Assembly: GCF_013284245.2 (NCBI RefSeq) | Contig: NZ_CP085876.1 | Coordinates: 334,501 to 398,500, forward strand | Direction: 5' to 3' | From: Brevibacillus sp. DP1.3A | GTDB taxonomy: Bacteria > Bacillota > Bacilli > Brevibacillales > Brevibacillaceae | DNA length: 64,000 bases | In this document: positions 55,274-63,211 of the stretch, piece after piece | Layout: every line of letters begins with the position of its first letter | Numbering within the stretch: the first letter of the stretch is position 1 | Program-made: the position numbers and the translations under genes | The notes under the pieces: generated by a model | Seen by the model: only the letters and a program-made list of their open reading frames with translations | Told to the model about the DNA's origin: nothing | Database searches by the model: none

Positions 55274-55323
55274 AAATGTTGCAATGCGTGTTGCAACATT
55301 TTGTTGCGTTGTTTTGCAATGTT
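55274..55323. promoter_or_regulatory. Inverted repeats in front of the TRAP/dehydrogenase operon
   Basis: AAATGTTGCAA (55274-55284) and TTGCAACATTT (55291-55301) form a perfect 11-bp inverted repeat, and a related TTTTGCAATGTT follows at 55312-55323. It can be an upstream activating site, or the terminator of the activator gene since TTTTGTTG follows the hairpin. The sequence differs from the paired TGTTCC sites of the other operon. Confidence 0.5.
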
Positions 55324-55393
55324 ACCAGGCGAGTGAGGCATGGAAGGAAGGGATAGAAGACTTTTCTCCGGTCAGGGTGCACGATACGAAGCT

Positions 55394-55409
55394 TGGCATT
55401 AATCATGCA
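55394..55409 (+). promoter_or_regulatory. Sigma-54 promoter of the hydroxyacid operon
   Basis: TGGCATTAATCATGCA fits TGGCACN5TTGCW with two changes while keeping the invariant GG and GC. Transcription from about 55421 would exclude the in-frame start at 55418 and supports TTG 55463. Confidence 0.68.
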
Positions 55410-55462
55410 AGTGGATAGTGTTGAATAAAGTCAAAAAATTTAGATTTTTAGGAGGGAGACTG

Positions 55463-56539
55463 TTGCTTCACTATTCCATTGCAGTAATTCCAGGAGACGG
55501 AATCGGTCCCGAGGTCATGGAAGAAGGCCTGAAGGTGTTGGGAGCCATAGAAGAGAGTCACGGCGGCATTCGGTTTGCTCGTGATGTCATGGATTGGAAC
55601 TGTAGCTACTATCTCCAACACGGCAAAATGATGCCGGAGAATGGACTCCATATTTTAAAAGACTATGATTTGATTCTACTTGGTGCAATTGGTGCGCCCG
55701 AGGTTCCAGACCATGTCTCTGTATGGGAGTTGATCTTGCCGATTCGGCGGGCATTCCAGCAGTATGTGAACCTTCGCCCGGTCAAGCTGCTCAAAGGTCT
55801 GGAAAGCCCTCTTCGCTATAAAGGGCATGCCGATCTCGATTTCGTCGTGGTGCGGGAGAATACGGAGGGTGAGTACTCCAATATGGGAGGGCGCATGCAC
55901 CAGGGGACACCGTACGAAATGGCGGTGCAGAACAACGTATTTACCCGGTACGGCACAGAGCGCATCCTCAAATACGCTTACGCACTGGCGGAAAAACGTT
56001 CGAAAAAGAGCGTAACCGCGGCTACGAAGTCCAACGGCATCAACCATTCCATGCCGTTTTGGGATGAGATCGTCAAGGAAGTCAGTCAGGAATACCCAGG
56101 TATCCAGACCAATCTGTATCATATCGACGCACTTGCTGCGTATTTCATCACGCGACCAGAAACGTTTGATGTCGTTGTCGCGAGCAACTTGTTTGGGGAC
56201 ATTTTGACCGATCTCGGGGCAGCGATTGTCGGAGGTTTGGGCTTGGCTCCTTCTGCGAACATCAATCCGGAGCGTACGTATCCATCGATGTTTGAGCCCA
56301 TTCACGGCTCTGCGCCAGATATTGCGGGGAAAGGAATCGCCAATCCAATCGCACAAGTATGGAGCCTCGCCATGATGATGGATCATCTCGATCTGCCAGA
56401 GCTCAGTGCTGTCATCATGAACGCTATCGAAAACGTGTTGCAAGATGGCAAGGTGCTCACTCCTGATCTTGGGGGGACGGCGACAACAAAAGAATTGGGA
56501 GACGAAATCGTTCGCCACATCTATCAAACAACGAGATAA
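55463..56539 (+). CDS. Tartrate/D-malate-type dehydrogenase (beta-decarboxylating)
   Basis: A 358-residue NAD-dependent enzyme of the isocitrate/isopropylmalate dehydrogenase family, branch of TtuC, DmlA and B. subtilis YcsA. It has VIPGDGIGPEV at the start, RENTEGEYSNMGG, the catalytic Lys/Asp region (NLYHIDALAAYFI and NLFGDILTDLGAA) and the adenine-binding EPIHGSAPDIAGKGIANP. It oxidatively decarboxylates 2-hydroxy acids such as D-malate or tartrate. The TTG start follows GGAGGG at 6 bases. First gene of the sigma-54 operon. Confidence 0.9.
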   Translation: MLHYSIAVIPGDGIGPEVMEEGLKVLGAIEESHGGIRFARDVMDWNCSYYLQHGKMMPENGLHILKDYDLILLGAIGAPEVPDHVSVWELILPIRRAFQQYVNLRPVKLLKGLESPLRYKGHADLDFVVVRENTEGEYSNMGGRMHQGTPYEMAVQNNVFTRYGTERILKYAYALAEKRSKKSVTAATKSNGINHSMPFWDEIVKEVSQEYPGIQTNLYHIDALAAYFITRPETFDVVVASNLFGDILTDLGAAIVGGLGLAPSANINPERTYPSMFEPIHGSAPDIAGKGIANPIAQVWSLAMMMDHLDLPELSAVIMNAIENVLQDGKVLTPDLGGTATTKELGDEIVRHIYQTTR

Positions 56540-56559
56540 ATATAAGGGAGGAAGAGGAC

Positions 56560-57984
56560 ATGGAAGCGAGATCGTATGATTTGTACATCGGCGGAGAATG
56601 GGTGAAAACAGAGAGCTACATTCCCGTCCTTCACAAGTACTCGGGCGAGTGCATCGCGAGTATTTCCAAGGCCTGTCAGCACCATGTAACAGAAGCGGTG
56701 GAAGCTGCGTGGGAGACGTTTAAGGCAGATAAATTGACTCCTTTTCAACGATACAAAATCTTGCTGAAAGCCTCTGAGCTAATGGAGGAACGCCGGGATG
56801 AGATGGAGCGATCCTTGATTCGCGAAGTGGGCAAAACGCGCAAGGACGCGATGAATGAGCTGGATCGGACGATCAATACACTGCGCTTGTCGGCAGAGGA
56901 AGCCAAGAAAATTCACGGGGAAATGATTCCGCTGCAAGCAACAGAAGGCTCGGAAAACCGTCTGGGCTTTACCATTCGGGTGCCAAAGGGAGTAATCGGT
57001 GCCATTACGCCGTTTAACTATCCCTTGCTGCTCAGCACGCACAAGATCGCGCCAGCGCTTGCCGCAGGAAATACACTGGTGGTTAAGCCAGCTACAGTCA
57101 CGCCTATCGCAACCTTTCTGTTGGTGGAGATTCTGGAGGAAGCAGGCCTGCCAAAAGGCTATGTAAATATCGTGACAGGGGCAGGCAGTCAGGTAGGGGA
57201 ATGGCTGCTCGATGAAGAGCGCATCGCCATGTACACCTTTACCGGGTCAGGAGAAGTCGGTCGCCGCATCAAGGAGCGAAGTGGCATGCGTCCCGTTGCG
57301 CTGGAGCTGGGCAACAACTCTCCCAATATCGTTCACCTCGATGCAGATTTGGAGCTGGCAGCCCGTCAAACAGCCGCCCGCAGCTTTCACAATGCTGGTC
57401 AAGCATGCATTGCTGTCCAGCGCATTTACGTGCATGAATCGGTTATGCAGACGTTCAGTGACTTGTATATCTCGCATGTCCATCAATTGAAGGTAGGGAA
57501 CCCGGAAGATCCGGAGACGGATGTCGGCCCAATGATCAGTGAAAAAGAGGCGAGCCGTACAGAGGAATGGGTACAGGAAGCGATTAGCCAAGGGGCAAGA
57601 TCGCTCATGCCTGTCAAACGGGAAGGGGCACTCTTCTATCCCGCTGTGTTGGTGGATACAAGACCAGAGATGAAGGTGGTTTGCCGGGAAGTGTTCGCGC
57701 CTGTCGTTACGATCATTCCGTACAGTGACCTTGAAGATGCTTTTACACAAGCGAATGATTCGGAGTACGGCTTGCAGGCGGGGATTTTTACCCGTGATTT
57801 GAACGTCGCAATGAAAGCAGCACGCGTGCTGGAGTACGGTGGCGTGGTGATCAACGACGTATCGACCTATCGCAATGACGTCATGCCTTACGGCGGAATC
57901 AAAAACAGCGGACTGGGCAAGGAAGGTCCGCGTTACGCAGTCGAAGAGATGACAGAAGAGCGAATGGTGGTGATCAACCTATGA
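56560..57984 (+). CDS. NAD(P)-dependent aldehyde dehydrogenase
   Basis: A 474-residue aldehyde dehydrogenase of the lactaldehyde/succinate-semialdehyde branch. Catalytic Cys lies in SFHNAGQACIAVQRIYV and the Glu in LELGNNSPNIV; the NAD loop is FTGSGEVGRRI. A sugar-acid or hydroxyaldehyde substrate (lactaldehyde, glycolaldehyde) is plausible from context. ATG 56560 after GGGAGGAAGAGG. Its stop overlaps the start of the SDR gene. Confidence 0.92.
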   Translation: MEARSYDLYIGGEWVKTESYIPVLHKYSGECIASISKACQHHVTEAVEAAWETFKADKLTPFQRYKILLKASELMEERRDEMERSLIREVGKTRKDAMNELDRTINTLRLSAEEAKKIHGEMIPLQATEGSENRLGFTIRVPKGVIGAITPFNYPLLLSTHKIAPALAAGNTLVVKPATVTPIATFLLVEILEEAGLPKGYVNIVTGAGSQVGEWLLDEERIAMYTFTGSGEVGRRIKERSGMRPVALELGNNSPNIVHLDADLELAARQTAARSFHNAGQACIAVQRIYVHESVMQTFSDLYISHVHQLKVGNPEDPETDVGPMISEKEASRTEEWVQEAISQGARSLMPVKREGALFYPAVLVDTRPEMKVVCREVFAPVVTIIPYSDLEDAFTQANDSEYGLQAGIFTRDLNVAMKAARVLEYGGVVINDVSTYRNDVMPYGGIKNSGLGKEGPRYAVEEMTEERMVVINL

Positions 57985-58751
57985 GCGGGCAACTTTTGCA
58001 AGGAAAAACGGCGATTGTAACAGGGGCCGCGTCAGGAATGGGCAAGGCCATTGCGAAGCTTTTTGCGGACGAGGGAGCCAACGTCATCCTGGCTGATTTG
58101 AACAAAGAGGCGGCAGTAGTGGTCGCTCAAGAGCTGCCACAAGGAAAAGGTCATGCGGTGCAAACGGATGTGGCAGACGATACGAGCGTCGCTGCACTCG
58201 TGAAGGAAACGCTCGAAACATACGGCTCGATCGATGTCCTGGTCAACTGCGCGGGTGTTCCCCAAGCGTTTACACCCATTGAGGAGCTGACCTTGGAGCA
58301 GTGGGATCGCATCATGTCTGTGAACACGAAGTCGATCTTTTTGACGACAAGGCATGCGGTTCCCTACATGAAGGAGAAGGGGAAAGGCAGCATCATCAAT
58401 ATCGCTTCGATTGCTGGGATCAGAGCCCGTCCGGGGCTGAATGCGTACTGCGCGTCCAAAGGGGCCGCTATCATGTTGAGCAAAGCACTGGCGATTGAGC
58501 TCGCTCCTTTTCAAATCCGGGTCAATGTCATCAATCCAGGGCCGGCAGAGACACCGATGCTGGGTAAGTTTATCAATGGAGATGAAGCGGAAGTAGAGGC
58601 CGGGAAAAAAGATATTTTCATCAGCAGTGTTCCATTGGGCATGTTGATTCAGCCGGAGGATATCGCGCAGGCGGCTCTCTATTTGGCTTCTGATCTATCC
58701 AAAATTGTCACGGGCGAGGTCATGAATGTAGACGGTGGAAGAGGGATCTAG
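57981..58751 (+). CDS. Short-chain dehydrogenase/reductase
   Basis: A 256-residue classical SDR with TGAASGMGKA near residue 14, acidic DLNK after strand 2 (NAD preference), NCAG, and catalytic Ser-Tyr-Lys in IINIASIAGIRARPGLNAYCASKGA. The C-terminus VTGEVMNVDGGRGI is typical of sugar-alcohol and hydroxy-acid dehydrogenases. It is translationally coupled to the aldehyde dehydrogenase, suggesting an alcohol to aldehyde to acid sequence. Confidence 0.9.
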   Translation: MSGQLLQGKTAIVTGAASGMGKAIAKLFADEGANVILADLNKEAAVVVAQELPQGKGHAVQTDVADDTSVAALVKETLETYGSIDVLVNCAGVPQAFTPIEELTLEQWDRIMSVNTKSIFLTTRHAVPYMKEKGKGSIINIASIAGIRARPGLNAYCASKGAAIMLSKALAIELAPFQIRVNVINPGPAETPMLGKFINGDEAEVEAGKKDIFISSVPLGMLIQPEDIAQAALYLASDLSKIVTGEVMNVDGGRGI

Positions 58752-58813
58752 TAAAATGAACTAAATTTTCATATTATTTAAAAAACAAAAGAATCAACAG
58801 GGGGTACTATCGC

Positions 58814-59869
58814 ATGTTTCGGAAGAAGGGGAGCTTCGTGCTAGCGAGCATCATGTCTGTGTCTTTATTTCTGGCGGCGTGCGGAGGAGGAGGCGGTCAA
58901 CAGACTGCTCCGCCTGCGGGACAAGCTGGGGGGACTGAAGCGCCGAAAAGTGAAGGCCAAAGCTATGTATTCAAAGCAGGGCATTCACTGACGGAAGATC
59001 ATCCATACCATTTGGCATTGAAAAAAATGGCTGAGGATGTCGACAAGCGCTCGAACGGAAAAGTGAAAATCGAGGTGTATCCGCTGAGCCAGCTAGGAGC
59101 GGAGCGTGAATTGACAGAGGCGCTGACCTTTGGAACGGCGGATATGTCGATTACCTCGACTGCGCCCGTAATGAACTTCCATCCGAAGCTGGGCGTGCTT
59201 GATCTCCCGTTCTTGTTTGATAGCCGTGAGCAGGCGTACAAGGTACTCGACGGACAAGTCGGGCAGGACATCCTCAAGGATTTGGAAAACGCCAATCTGG
59301 TCGGGCTGGCTTGGGCTGAAAACGGCTTCCGCCATATTACGAACGGTTCGAAGGTGATCAAGAAGCCGGAAGATGTGGCAGGGTTGAAGATACGCACGCA
59401 GGAAAACCCGATTCATCTGGCTGCATTCGAAGCATTGGGAGCGAAGCCGACCCCAATGGCTTGGACAGAGGCGCTGACGGCGCTGCAACAAGGAGTCGTC
59501 GATGCCCAGGAAAATCCGGCGATTGTCGCACAGACCTACAAGCTATATGAATCTAAGCAAACACAAATGGCCTTGACCGGGCATGTCTACTCAGCGGCGA
59601 TGATCTTGTTCAGCAAGCCTGTATGGGATAAGCTCCCGGCAGATGTCCAGCAACTTCTTGCCGAGGAAGCAAAAAAAGCAGGTCAGTACGAGCGCGAGTT
59701 GATGATCAAGATGGAAGAAGAGGCCATTTCCAATATTAAAGCAAAAGGTGTAGTCATTACCGAGGATGTTGATAAGCAAGCTTTCCGCGATGTGATGAAG
59801 CCTGTCTATGACAAATTTTCCGGGCAGTTTGGCAAAGAGCTGGTGGATCAAATTGTAAATACAAAATAA
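58814..59869 (+). CDS. dctP: TRAP transporter substrate-binding lipoprotein DctP
   Basis: A 351-residue DctP-family binding protein. A signal with lipobox LAAC (Cys23) predicts a lipid anchor, normal for Gram-positives. Family features are FKAGHSLTEDHPYHLALKKMAEDV, NGKVKIEVYPLSQLGAERELTEAL, and the carboxylate-binding Arg in LKIRTQENPIHLAAFEALGAKPTPM. TRAP systems take up dicarboxylates, sugar acids and 2-hydroxy acids by ion gradients. A terminator after it reduces expression of the membrane subunits relative to it. Confidence 0.94.
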   Translation: MFRKKGSFVLASIMSVSLFLAACGGGGGQQTAPPAGQAGGTEAPKSEGQSYVFKAGHSLTEDHPYHLALKKMAEDVDKRSNGKVKIEVYPLSQLGAERELTEALTFGTADMSITSTAPVMNFHPKLGVLDLPFLFDSREQAYKVLDGQVGQDILKDLENANLVGLAWAENGFRHITNGSKVIKKPEDVAGLKIRTQENPIHLAAFEALGAKPTPMAWTEALTALQQGVVDAQENPAIVAQTYKLYESKQTQMALTGHVYSAAMILFSKPVWDKLPADVQQLLAEEAKKAGQYERELMIKMEEEAISNIKAKGVVITEDVDKQAFRDVMKPVYDKFSGQFGKELVDQIVNTK

Positions 59870-59875
59870 ACGGCA

Positions 59876-59913
59876 GAAGGGAGATGAGCCACTCTGGCTT
59901 TTCTCCCCTTTTT
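59876..59913 (+). terminator. Intercistronic attenuating terminator after dctP
   Basis: AGAAGGGAGA with GAGCCA pairs with TGGCTT and TCTCCCCTT, followed by TTTT. It would leave the binding protein in excess over DctQM. Confidence 0.75.
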
Positions 59914-59933
59914 CCTGCGAAAGGAGATTGTGT

Positions 59934-60401
59934 GTGGGCAACCTTGTTTCCAAAATAAACAGCATCCTTCGTTTTTTCATCATTGCCCTTCTGGCTATTA
60001 TGGTGATCGCTGTCTTCTTGCAGGTGCTTTTCCGTTTTTTGCTCGACCAGCCCTTGGCATGGACGGAGGAATTGGCTCGGTATTTGCTAATCTGGATCAC
60101 GTTTCTGGGATCAGCGTACGCGATGTCGATCAAAGCACACATCGGTACAGAATACATTCAAAAGTACTTGTCGCCTCGCATGAACAAGGTGGTGCTGGTT
60201 ATTGCCGCTTTGTGTAGTCTGCTTTTCTTTCTCGTCATGGTTCAGCAAGGCTACTTGTTATCTACGAGAAGCATGACGCAAACCTCACCCACTCTGCTCG
60301 TTCCCATGGGCTATGTATACATGGTGATTCCGGTCAGCGGTGCCTTACTCATCATGAACGTGATCCATGTGACATGGAAAGACATTACCGGGAAGGAGTG
60401 A
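59934..60401 (+). CDS. dctQ: TRAP transporter small membrane subunit DctQ
   Basis: A 155-residue protein with four transmembrane segments and the DctQ signature FRFLLDQPLAWTEELARYLLIWITFLGSAYA. It pairs with DctM. GTG 59934 is 7 bases from AAGGAG; an upstream in-frame TTG at 59928 is too close to that site. 7 bases separate it from dctM. Confidence 0.93.
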   Translation: MGNLVSKINSILRFFIIALLAIMVIAVFLQVLFRFLLDQPLAWTEELARYLLIWITFLGSAYAMSIKAHIGTEYIQKYLSPRMNKVVLVIAALCSLLFFLVMVQQGYLLSTRSMTQTSPTLLVPMGYVYMVIPVSGALLIMNVIHVTWKDITGKE

Positions 60402-60408
60402 CCAGATT

Positions 60409-61683
60409 GTGGGTACGATTTTGTTTGTAACACTGTTGGTGCTCCTGATCCTGAACGTACCGATTGGGGTGGCACTGGGGTTATCTGTCGTTGTCGTGTT
60501 TATGCTGGAGGGAAACATCCCTCTTCTGGTTGTCATTCAGAAGATGTTCAACGGGACAGATTCCTTCCCACTGATGGCGATCCCGTTCTTCCTCTTGGCA
60601 GGAAAGCTGATGGAAACAGGCGGAATCTCGGCTAGGCTGATTCGTTTTGCGAATACGATTGTCGGGAACCTTCCGGGAGGATTGGCAATCGTGGCGGTCA
60701 TGGGTTGTACTTTTTTTGCAGCGATATCGGGTTCTTCTGCTGCGACAACGGCAGCCGTAGGGGGAATTTTGATCCCGCACATGGTCAAAAAAGGGTATAA
60801 TGTCCGGTTTTCTGCGGCTTTGCATGCAACAGGGGGAACGATCGGTGTCATGATTCCTCCAAGCGTGCCAATGGTTTTGTACGGGGTAGCAGCGAGTGCC
60901 TCGATTAGCGACTTGTTTATTGCCGGGATCGGGCCGGGTATTCTTGTAGCGATCTCGCTGATCCTGTACTCGTATTGGATCAGTAAGAAAAACGGCTGGG
61001 GTGGCGGAGAGAAGCATACGTCTAAAGAGATCTGGGAGGCATTCAAGGACGCCATTTTGGCGATCCTCATGCCGATCATTATTCTTGGCGGTATATACGG
61101 GGCCATCTTTACTCCAACAGAAGCAGCGGTTGTAGCCGTGATTTACGGTCTGGTTGTCGGGCTTTTCGTCTACCGGGAGATCAAGTGGAAGGACCTGGGG
61201 GAAATATTCGCGGGCTCTGCCAGCATGACAGCGGTCATCATGCTTATTATTGCGACCGCCAATGCATTTGGTTATCTGATGACGAGGGAAAACATCCCGC
61301 AGGAAATTGCACAATTCATGCTGGGGATTACCGACAGCACGATCATTACGTTGCTCATTATTAACATCTTACTGCTCATTTTGGGGACGTTCATGGAAAC
61401 GGCGGTTACGATCATTCTCCTGACACCGATCCTGCTGCCGATCACGAATTCTTTGGGCATTGATCCGGTGCTATTCGGGGTGATCATGGTCGTCAACTCC
61501 GCGATCGGTATGCTGACTCCACCTGTTGGGATCAATTTGTTGGTAGCAGGAAATATTGCGAAGCTCCAGAATACGGAGATTGAGCAAGCGGTGATCCCGT
61601 TTTTGGTCATCATGATCGTCGACTTGATGCTCATCACTTACATTCCTGAAATCAGCTTATTCCTTGTTAACTTGAGCAAGTAA
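60409..61683 (+). CDS. dctM: TRAP transporter large membrane subunit DctM
   Basis: A 424-residue permease with about twelve hydrophobic segments. DctM marks are NGTDSFPLMAIPFFLLAGKLMETGG, GCTFFAAISGSSAATTAAVG (the sodium-site region) and MIPPSVPMVLYGVAA, with TPTEAAVVAVIYG in the second half. It is the transport channel partnered with DctP and DctQ. GTG start after GGAAGGAG. Confidence 0.94.
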   Translation: MGTILFVTLLVLLILNVPIGVALGLSVVVVFMLEGNIPLLVVIQKMFNGTDSFPLMAIPFFLLAGKLMETGGISARLIRFANTIVGNLPGGLAIVAVMGCTFFAAISGSSAATTAAVGGILIPHMVKKGYNVRFSAALHATGGTIGVMIPPSVPMVLYGVAASASISDLFIAGIGPGILVAISLILYSYWISKKNGWGGGEKHTSKEIWEAFKDAILAILMPIIILGGIYGAIFTPTEAAVVAVIYGLVVGLFVYREIKWKDLGEIFAGSASMTAVIMLIIATANAFGYLMTRENIPQEIAQFMLGITDSTIITLLIINILLLILGTFMETAVTIILLTPILLPITNSLGIDPVLFGVIMVVNSAIGMLTPPVGINLLVAGNIAKLQNTEIEQAVIPFLVIMIVDLMLITYIPEISLFLVNLSK

Positions 61684-61699
61684 CGGAGGGGGAACCAAC

Positions 61700-63064
61700 G
61701 TGGATTACAAGCAAGCGTTAGTGGGACTGCTGGGGGAAGAACGAGTATCGACCAATCCCACTGTACTGGAGCACCACAGCCATGATGAATCGTACCATAC
61801 CCCGCATCTTCCGGAAGTGGTCGTGTTCCCGCAGACGGCAGAGGAAGTCAGTCAAATCATGAAGCTGGCCAACGAAAAGCGCATTGCGGTAACGCCGTTT
61901 GGCATGGGGACCAGTCTGGAAGGCCACGCGATTCCTTATGCGGGCGGTATTAGTATGGATTTTTCCTTGATGAACCAAGTGCTGGAGGTGCGACCGAAGG
62001 ATTTCCTTGTGAGAGTCCAGCCCGGTGTGACGCGCACCCAGCTCAATAAAGAATTGAAAAAGCACGGATTGTTTTTCTCCGTCGATCCTGGCGCGGACGC
62101 GACTTTGGGTGGGATGGCTGCTACAAACGCCAGTGGAACAACCTCTGTCCGCTATGGCGTAATGCGTGATCAGGTGCGCGATCTGGAAGTGGTGACGGCG
62201 GACGGACGTATCATCCGTACAGGGAGCATGACAGCCAAATCCTCCTCAGGCTACCATCTTTCGGGGCTGTTTGTGGGGTCGGAGGGAACGCTTGGTGTAT
62301 TCACAGAGCTGACCTTGCGTGTTTACGGCATCCCTGAGGCGACAACGGCGGCACGTGCCAGCTTCCCTTCCGTGCAGGATGCCGTCGATACCGTCGTGGA
62401 TATTCTCGGAGCGGGTATTCAAGTAGCGCGAATCGAGCTGGTTGATGAACGTTCCATCCAACAAGTGAATCTGTACAAAGAAACGAGCTACCCGGAAGCG
62501 CCGACGCTGTTTATCGAGTTCCACGGCAGTGAACAAGGGCTCGCGTATGATATCGACTTTGCGCAGAACATCGCCGATGGACATGGCTGCACGCAGTTTC
62601 TTTTTGAAACTGATTCAAAGGCGCGGACGCAGCTCTGGGATGCTCGTCATAACCTAGCGTATGCCTTCCTGCACAAATCCCCCGGGAAAAAGCTGATGGT
62701 GACAGATGTTTGCTTGCCGATTTCCGAGCTGGCAGGAGCAGTTGTGGACGCGCGGCAAGCCATTGATCGAGCTGGGCTGGATGGAGCGATTGCAGGCCAT
62801 GTCGGGGATGGGAACTATCACGCTATCCTGATGATCGACCTGAATGACTCCGAAGAAGTGGCGCGTGCCGAGGAAGTAAATGCCCATCTGGTGGAATACG
62901 CATTGAGTCGGGGAGGAACCTGCACTGGAGAGCATGGTGTGGGTGTGGGGAAAATCAAATACCAGCGCAAGGAACACGGAGAAGCACTGGACGTTATGAA
63001 AGCCATGAAGCATGTGCTGGACCCGAACGGTATTTTGAATCCGGGAAAAATTTTCGAGAAATAA
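61700..63064 (+). CDS. glcD: FAD-linked 2-hydroxyacid dehydrogenase, GlcD type
   Basis: A 454-residue flavoprotein of the VAO family (glycolate oxidase GlcD or D-lactate dehydrogenase). The FAD-binding PCMH domain covers about 35-215 (PFGMGTSLEGHAIP, SVDPGADATLGGMAATNASGTTSVRYG), and the C-terminal cap has GHVGDGNYHAILM and GGTCTGEHGVGVGKIKYQ. It oxidises a 2-hydroxy acid to the 2-oxo acid. No GlcE/GlcF genes follow, so it may act alone as in lactate-type dehydrogenases. GTG start after GGAGGGGG; 17 bases after dctM. Confidence 0.92.
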   Translation: MDYKQALVGLLGEERVSTNPTVLEHHSHDESYHTPHLPEVVVFPQTAEEVSQIMKLANEKRIAVTPFGMGTSLEGHAIPYAGGISMDFSLMNQVLEVRPKDFLVRVQPGVTRTQLNKELKKHGLFFSVDPGADATLGGMAATNASGTTSVRYGVMRDQVRDLEVVTADGRIIRTGSMTAKSSSGYHLSGLFVGSEGTLGVFTELTLRVYGIPEATTAARASFPSVQDAVDTVVDILGAGIQVARIELVDERSIQQVNLYKETSYPEAPTLFIEFHGSEQGLAYDIDFAQNIADGHGCTQFLFETDSKARTQLWDARHNLAYAFLHKSPGKKLMVTDVCLPISELAGAVVDARQAIDRAGLDGAIAGHVGDGNYHAILMIDLNDSEEVARAEEVNAHLVEYALSRGGTCTGEHGVGVGKIKYQRKEHGEALDVMKAMKHVLDPNGILNPGKIFEK

Positions 63065-63069
63065 CAGAG

Positions 63070-63110
63070 AGCCTGCATTCTGAACGTTTGTCAGAATGTG
63101 GGCTTTTTCT
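63070..63110 (+). terminator. Terminator of the hydroxyacid operon
   Basis: AGCC-TG-CATTCTGA and TCAGAATG-TG-GGCT pair around a 7-base loop, followed by TTTT. Confidence 0.88.
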
Positions 63111-63152
63111 TTTGCGTAATGTGTCGAAGAGGAGAGGAGAAAAAGGAAAAAT

Positions 63153-63192
63153 GCAGAATGTAGAAGATTGGTAACTGGTGCATTACATTCTG
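63153..63192 (+). other. Inverted repeat in the fhs leader
   Basis: CAGAATGTA (63153-63161) pairs with TACATTCTG (63184-63192), just before the ribosome binding site of fhs. No T-run follows. It might influence translation of fhs. Confidence 0.4.
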
Positions 63193-63211
63193 GTGTGGCA
63201 GGGAGGCAAGC

